Part shown: positions 5,900 through 10,037 of the stretch, one piece after another | How the letters are laid out: every line of letters begins with the position of its first letter | Position numbering within the stretch: position 1 is the stretch's first letter | Assembly (NCBI GenBank): GCA_029240815.1 | Contig: JARDZO010000213.1 | Span: 1 to 10,037, forward strand | Direction: 5' to 3' | Source: Brevibacillus sp. | Lineage (GTDB): Bacteria > Bacillota > Bacilli > Brevibacillales > Brevibacillaceae | Length of the DNA stretch: 10,037 nucleotides | The notes under the pieces: generated by a model | Databases searched by the model: none | Seen by the model: the letters and a program-made list of their open reading frames with translations, nothing else | Told to the model about the DNA's origin: nothing | Program-made: the position numbers and the translations under genes

Positions 5900-5973
5900 T
5901 CTTGTTACTGATCATCATGGCGGCACTCGCACTGTATTTGTGTCATGCCTTGATCTATCCGGAAAAATACTGA
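5896..5973 (+). CDS. kdpF: KdpF, small membrane subunit of the K+-transporting ATPase
   Basis: This 25-residue, very hydrophobic peptide (ILLLIIMAALALYL) ends HALIYPEKY. The ending matches the KdpF signature of one transmembrane helix followed by A-L-I-x-P-E-x-(F/Y). KdpF in other species has about 29 residues. It binds in the membrane against KdpA and stabilises the KdpFABC complex. The start is ATG 5896, overlapping the previous stop, with GGAGGGG (5882-5888) 7 bases upstream. It was missed by simple length cut-offs. The kdpA start lies 43 bases downstream. Confidence 0.88.
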   Translation: MILLLIIMAALALYLCHALIYPEKY

Positions 5974-6016
5974 GGTCGACCGTTTGATTTCATACAGGGA
6001 GTTAGGAGGAACTGTC

Positions 6017-7690
6017 GTGGACTTTCTACAAATATCGTTCGTTTTGGTCGTGCTGCTCGTTCTGGCCATACCGATGGGACGATATCTGGCTAGCGCATTC
6101 TCGTTGGAGAAGACCCGGCTGGATCACTTTTATGGCGGGTTTGAACATCTAATTTACAAGGTGGCTGGCATTCGCATAGCCGACATGAGCTGGAAGCAGT
6201 ACGCAACAGCTGTCTTGGTGAGCAATATCGTGATGGTCGCGTTCGCTTACCTGTTGCTGCGCCTGCAAGGGGTACTGCCTGCAAACCCAAGCGGTATTGG
6301 AGCGATGGACCCACTGCTGTCGTTCAACACGGCTGTCAGTTTTTTAACGAATACCAACCTGCAGCACTATAGCGGCGAGAGCGGATTGTCGTATCTCTCT
6401 CAGATGATGGTTATTATCTTTCTGATGTTTACCACACCGACGACAGGGATTGCCGTCGTCATGGCATTCATGCGTGGGCTGACAGGCAAGCGCAGCATCG
6501 GGAATTACTACGTAGACTTGATTCGTGCTCATACGCGGGTATTGATTCCACTGTCTATCGTAGTCACGCTGCTGCTCGTTGCCCAAGGGGTCCCGCAAAC
6601 GATGGAACCGACTGCTACAGCCACAACGATCACGGGAGCGGAACAGCAGATTGCACGGGGCCCAGTCGCTTCTCTTGTCTCGATCAAGCACTTGGGTACG
6701 AACGGCGGAGGATTCTTCGGGGTCAACTCATCGCATCCTTTTGAGAATCCGACGCCATTCTCCAACGCATTGGAAATTATCTCCATGTTCCTGATTCCTG
6801 CTTCACTCCCGATTACCTTTGGATTCATGGCAAAAAGCCGTAAGCAAGGATGGATCATTTTCGGAGCTATGGGCTTCATGTTTCTGTGCTTCCTTCTCCT
6901 TGCCTACTTTAATGAAGGGAACGGCAACCCGGCATTGGAGCGTGCGGGACTGTCCCAGACTATGGGGAGCATGGAAGGAAAAGAGGTCCGCTTCGGGATC
7001 GCACAGAGCGCTTTGTTTACGGCGGTTACGACTGCGGCGACAACAGGTACGGTCAACAGCATGCACGATACGTTGACGCCTCTGGGAGGACTTGTGCCAC
7101 TGGGTGAAATGATGCTCAACTGCGTCTTTGGCGGAGACGGTGTGGGTACGGTCAACATCTTGATGTACGCGATATTGGCCGTGTTCATCGCAGGTCTAAT
7201 GGTGGGTCGCACCCCTGAATTTTTGGGACGCAAGATCGAGGGCAAAGAGATGAAGCTGATCGCGATTGCGATTCTCGTGCATCCGTTGATCATTTTGGCG
7301 CCTACGGCTATCGCACTGGCGACGGATATGGGCACAGCCGGGATCTCAAATCCAGGCTTCCATGGAATTTCGCAAGTCTTGTATGAATTTACTTCATCGG
7401 CAGCCAACAACGGCTCTGGATTTGAAGGACTCGGAGACAACACGCCGTTCTGGAACATTTCGACCGGTCTGGTCATGCTCTTTGGCCGTTACGTGTCTAT
7501 CATTGCCATGCTGGCTGTAGCCGGCTCGTTGATGGTCAAAACACCCGTACCAGAGACCATGGGTACCTTGCGAACCGACAACAACGTTTTTCTGGTCATT
7601 CTACTGGCTACGGTGATTATCGTAGGTGCGCTGACTTTCTTGCCCGTGCTGGTTCTGGGGCCGATCGCCGAGTGGTTGACCCTCCGATAG
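6017..7690 (+). CDS. kdpA: KdpA, potassium-binding and -translocating subunit of the K+-transporting ATPase
   Basis: KdpA is the channel-like membrane subunit that selects K+ for the KdpFABC pump. GTG 6017 gives 557 residues, the same length as E. coli KdpA. An SD, AGGAGGA (6004-6010), lies 6 bases before it. In-frame TTG 5984 would add 11 residues that precede the SD and is rejected. The four selectivity-filter loops are intact: TNTNLQHY (111-118), TNGGGFFG (228-235), TTGTVNS (342-348) and NNGSGFEG (464-471). Numbering agrees with E. coli, so Gln116 and Gly232, both known K+-affinity positions, are conserved. About ten membrane spans are expected. It is followed 43 bases later by kdpB. Nothing suggests loss of function. 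Confidence 0.98.
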   Translation: MDFLQISFVLVVLLVLAIPMGRYLASAFSLEKTRLDHFYGGFEHLIYKVAGIRIADMSWKQYATAVLVSNIVMVAFAYLLLRLQGVLPANPSGIGAMDPLLSFNTAVSFLTNTNLQHYSGESGLSYLSQMMVIIFLMFTTPTTGIAVVMAFMRGLTGKRSIGNYYVDLIRAHTRVLIPLSIVVTLLLVAQGVPQTMEPTATATTITGAEQQIARGPVASLVSIKHLGTNGGGFFGVNSSHPFENPTPFSNALEIISMFLIPASLPITFGFMAKSRKQGWIIFGAMGFMFLCFLLLAYFNEGNGNPALERAGLSQTMGSMEGKEVRFGIAQSALFTAVTTAATTGTVNSMHDTLTPLGGLVPLGEMMLNCVFGGDGVGTVNILMYAILAVFIAGLMVGRTPEFLGRKIEGKEMKLIAIAILVHPLIILAPTAIALATDMGTAGISNPGFHGISQVLYEFTSSAANNGSGFEGLGDNTPFWNISTGLVMLFGRYVSIIAMLAVAGSLMVKTPVPETMGTLRTDNNVFLVILLATVIIVGALTFLPVLVLGPIAEWLTLR

Positions 7691-7733
7691 ACAGACGGAC
7701 CCGAAAATAATAGAGGCAAAGGAGATTTTTACG

Positions 7734-9773
7734 ATGAGCAGAACGCGCACGGTTGCGCTTCCCAAAGACTTGTACCGGCGGGCGTTTGTCGAGTCTTTCA
7801 AAAAACTGGACCCGCGCGTCATGATGAAAAATCCGGTGATGTTCGTAGTGGAGGTAGGCTTTGTCCTTACCATGCTCCTCACATTTATCCCCAACTTGTT
7901 TGGGGGAGCATCGGAACCGGTCTATAACGCTGTAGTCAGTATCATCCTCCTTGTGACGATTCTGTTTGCCAACTTCGCGGAGGCGTTGGCAGAGGGTCGC
8001 GGGAAAGCCCAAGCAGAGAGCTTGAAAAAAACCAAGCAGGATACAAAAGCGCGACGGCTCGCGAAAGATGGCTCTACACAAATCGTCAGTTCCACCGAGC
8101 TGAGAAAAGGCGATGTCGTCATCGTGGAAACAGGTGAGCTGATCCCAAGCGATGGTGAAATCATTGAAGGAGTGGCATCTGTCGATGAATCAGCCATTAC
8201 GGGTGAATCCGCTCCCGTCATCAAGGAAGCAGGCGGTGATTTCAGCTCCGTTACGGGAGGAACTCGGGTCGTCAGTGACCAGATTCGGGTACGGGTCACG
8301 ACTGATCCAGGCGAATCGTTCCTCGATCGCATGATTTCGCTGGTAGAAGGGGCGAAACGCCAAAAGACTCCGAATGAGATCGCGCTGGGTACGTTGTTGG
8401 TCAGCTTGACCTTGATTTTCTTGATCGTCTGCACGACGCTGTTGCCGATTGCCGGCTATGTGAACGCAGCGATCCCGGTTGCGACACTGATTGCCTTGCT
8501 TGTTTGCCTGATTCCGACCACGATCGGAGGATTATTATCTGCTATCGGGATCGCAGGGATGGACCGCGTCACGCAATTCAACGTGATTGCCATGTCGGGG
8601 AAAGCGGTAGAGGCATCCGGTGACATCAACACCATCATTTTGGATAAGACGGGGACGATCACGCACGGAAACCGGATGGCAGCGGAGTTTGTGCCCGTAG
8701 GGAAAGCCAAACCGGATGTATTGAATAAAGTAGCAGCACAAAGCTCCATCTACGACGAAACACCTGAAGGTCGCTCGGTGATTGAACTGGCAAAGAAACA
8801 AGGTCTGGATCAATCTGAGCTCGAGCTCCCTGGTTCAGAAGGCGTAGAGTTCCGCGCCGAAACCCGCATGAGCGGTACGAATTTGGCAGACGGCATGCTC
8901 ATTCGCAAAGGGGCAGTAGATGCGATCAAAAAGTACGTCAGCGAGCAGGGGGGAAGCATCCCCGCTGATTTGGATACAAAAGCAAGCGCAATCGCCACAG
9001 CAGGCGGCACTCCGCTGGCCGTTGCTGAAGGCAAGACCATCCTGGGATTAATTTATTTGAAAGATACCGTGAAACCAGGGATGCGCGAACGCTTTGAAGA
9101 ATTGCGCCGCATGGGTATCCGTACGGTGATGTGTACAGGCGATAACCCGCTGACCGCGGCGACCATTGCCAAAGAAGCAGGCGTCGATGACTTTGTGGCG
9201 GAAGCGAAGCCGGAAGACAAAATCGCATTGATTCGAAAAGAACAGGCGGCAGGCAAGCTGGTCGCGATGACCGGTGACGGGACGAACGATGCACCTGCAC
9301 TGGCTCAGGCAGATGTAGGCTTGGCGATGAACACAGGGACTGTAGCGGCAAAAGAGGCTGCGAACATGGTCGATCTGGACTCCGACCCGACCAAAATTAT
9401 CGAGGTCGTGGCGATCGGGAAGCAGCTGCTAATGACGCGCGGCGCTCTGACGACCTTTAGTATCGCGAATGACGTGGCGAAATACTTCGCGATCATCCCG
9501 GCGATGTTCATGCTGGCGATCCCGCAAATGAGCGCGTTGAACATCATGAGCCTGGCTACACCGCAAAGTGCGATTCTGTCCGCGTTGATCTTTAATGCGA
9601 TCATTATCCCGATGCTGATTCCATTGGCGATGAAGGGCGTTAAATACACACCGATGAGTGCGAGCAAGCTGCTGAGACGCAATCTTGTTGTCTACGGACT
9701 GGGTGGCATACTCGTTCCATTTGTCGGCATCAAGCTGATTGATTTGATTCTGGTTACGCTCAGCTTGGTGTAA
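7734..9773 (+). CDS. kdpB: KdpB, ATPase (catalytic P-type) subunit of the K+-transporting ATPase
   Basis: This 679-residue P1A-type ATPase (E. coli 682) hydrolyses ATP in the cytoplasm to drive K+ uptake through KdpA. Its motifs in order are the actuator-domain TGES (156-159), membrane helix 4 [11 protein letters not shown] (258-268) and the phosphorylation site DKTGT with Asp304. RKGA (391-394) in the nucleotide-binding domain, CTGDN (467-471) and [12 protein letters not shown] with Asp515 and Asp519 follow. In the membrane, Asp580 and Lys583 (IANDVAK) match the E. coli pair D583/K586 that couples transport. Ser159 corresponds to E. coli Ser162, the inhibitory phosphorylation site. ATG 7734 has AAAGGAG (7718-7724) 9 bases upstream. 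All catalytic residues are present. Confidence 0.99.
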   Translation: MSRTRTVALPKDLYRRAFVESFKKLDPRVMMKNPVMFVVEVGFVLTMLLTFIPNLFGGASEPVYNAVVSIILLVTILFANFAEALAEGRGKAQAESLKKTKQDTKARRLAKDGSTQIVSSTELRKGDVVIVETGELIPSDGEIIEGVASVDESAITGESAPVIKEAGGDFSSVTGGTRVVSDQIRVRVTTDPGESFLDRMISLVEGAKRQKTPNEIALGTLLVSLTLIFLIVCTTLLPIAGYVNAAIPVATLIALLVCLIPTTIGGLLSAIGIAGMDRVTQFNVIAMSGKAVEASGDINTIILDKTGTITHGNRMAAEFVPVGKAKPDVLNKVAAQSSIYDETPEGRSVIELAKKQGLDQSELELPGSEGVEFRAETRMSGTNLADGMLIRKGAVDAIKKYVSEQGGSIPADLDTKASAIATAGGTPLAVAEGKTILGLIYLKDTVKPGMRERFEELRRMGIRTVMCTGDNPLTAATIAKEAGVDDFVAEAKPEDKIALIRKEQAAGKLVAMTGDGTNDAPALAQADVGLAMNTGTVAAKEAANMVDLDSDPTKIIEVVAIGKQLLMTRGALTTFSIANDVAKYFAIIPAMFMLAIPQMSALNIMSLATPQSAILSALIFNAIIIPMLIPLAMKGVKYTPMSASKLLRRNLVVYGLGGILVPFVGIKLIDLILVTLSLV

Positions 9774-9809
9774 CCATCATTTACGCAAAGAAAGCAAAGG
9801 TGAAATCAT

Positions 9810-10037
9810 ATGTGGCTTACCAACCTGCGTCTCAGTTTCGTTCTGTTGTTGATTTGCGGTCTGGCTTACCCGCTGGCGATGACGGGAATCGCGCAAGTCG
9901 TCATGCCTGCCCAGGCGAGCGGCAGTCTGATCGTCGATGAATCGGGCAAGGTGATCGGCTCTGAACTGATTGGCCAGAATTTCACAGAGCCGAAGTACTT
10001 TTCCGGCCGTGTTTCTTCTATAGAAAATAACGCGGCT
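9810..10037 (+). CDS. kdpC: KdpC, N-terminal 76 residues (3' end outside window)
   Basis: KdpC is the single-span subunit that assists ATP binding and stabilises the KdpFABC complex. The visible part has an N-terminal membrane helix (about residues 8-30, [18 protein letters not shown]). Conserved SGSLI (37-41), GSELIGQNF (50-58) and FSGR (64-67) follow. The family is usually about 190 residues, so some 115 are missing at the window edge. ATG 9810 lies 6 bases after AAAGGTGA (9796-9803) and 36 bases after the kdpB stop, which completes the usual F-A-B-C order. Confidence 0.97.
   Translation, partial: MWLTNLRLSFVLLLICGLAYPLAMTGIAQVVMPAQASGSLIVDESGKVIGSELIGQNFTEPKYFSGRVSSIENNAA

Noticed and set aside
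5984..6016. Longer kdpA start at TTG 5984
   Set aside because: The extra 11 residues would precede the SD at 6004-6010, and GTG 6017 gives exactly the family length.
6904..7476. 190-codon antisense frame opposite kdpA
   Set aside because: Its composition mirrors the kdpA codons, there is no SD or family motif, and kdpA is unambiguous.

Overview
The window looks chromosomal and comes from a Gram-positive Bacillota. Shine-Dalgarno (SD) sequences are strong, TTG and GTG starts occur, there is a lipoprotein binding protein, and a ydaO-type c-di-AMP riboswitch precedes a kdp operon. Base composition and protein style suggest the Brevibacillus/Paenibacillaceae neighbourhood. That placement is inference, since there is no rRNA or marker gene to prove it.

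Left part (1-4510, + strand): the 3' end of a sugar-phosphate isomerase/epimerase-like gene is followed by a broken surE remnant. Next come three tightly coupled ABC importer genes of the FbpABC/AfuABC/PhnSTU type: a lipoprotein binding protein, a fused double permease and an ATPase with a C-terminal domain. Start/stop overlaps link the three, so they are one translational unit. After the ATPase an orphan ribosome binding site runs straight into a fragment of unrecognised coding-like sequence. A perfect 11-bp hairpin terminator follows. Gene remnants therefore flank the transporter on both sides. The substrate is unproven; ferric iron, a phosphonate or a sugar phosphate are the candidates.

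Middle (4510-5790): a DUF2294/MpsC-family gene lies on the minus strand, with its own good sigma-A promoter and a TTG start. A 150-bp spacer containing overlapping inverted repeats separates it from a strong sigma-A promoter on the + strand (TTAACA, 17 bp, TATAAT) whose spacer contains a perfect inverted repeat. That promoter drives a complete ydaO/yuaA c-di-AMP aptamer, an intrinsic terminator, and then about 435 bases of leader with no convincing gene.

Right part (5790-10037, + strand): the high-affinity K+ uptake P-type ATPase operon. It begins with a 35-residue single-span microprotein of unknown function whose stop overlaps the kdpF start. KdpF (25 aa), KdpA (557 aa), KdpB (679 aa) and the first 76 residues of KdpC follow. 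KdpA and KdpB keep all the selectivity-filter and catalytic motifs, so the pump should be active. The expected logic is that when K+ is plentiful c-di-AMP rises, binds the aptamer and favours termination before kdp; when K+ is low the polymerase reads through.

Nothing in the window amounts to a demonstrably new system. The parts most worth following are the microprotein ahead of kdpF, the folded-looking spacer at 5007-5069, the inverted repeat inside the kdp promoter, and the gene scars around the ABC transporter.
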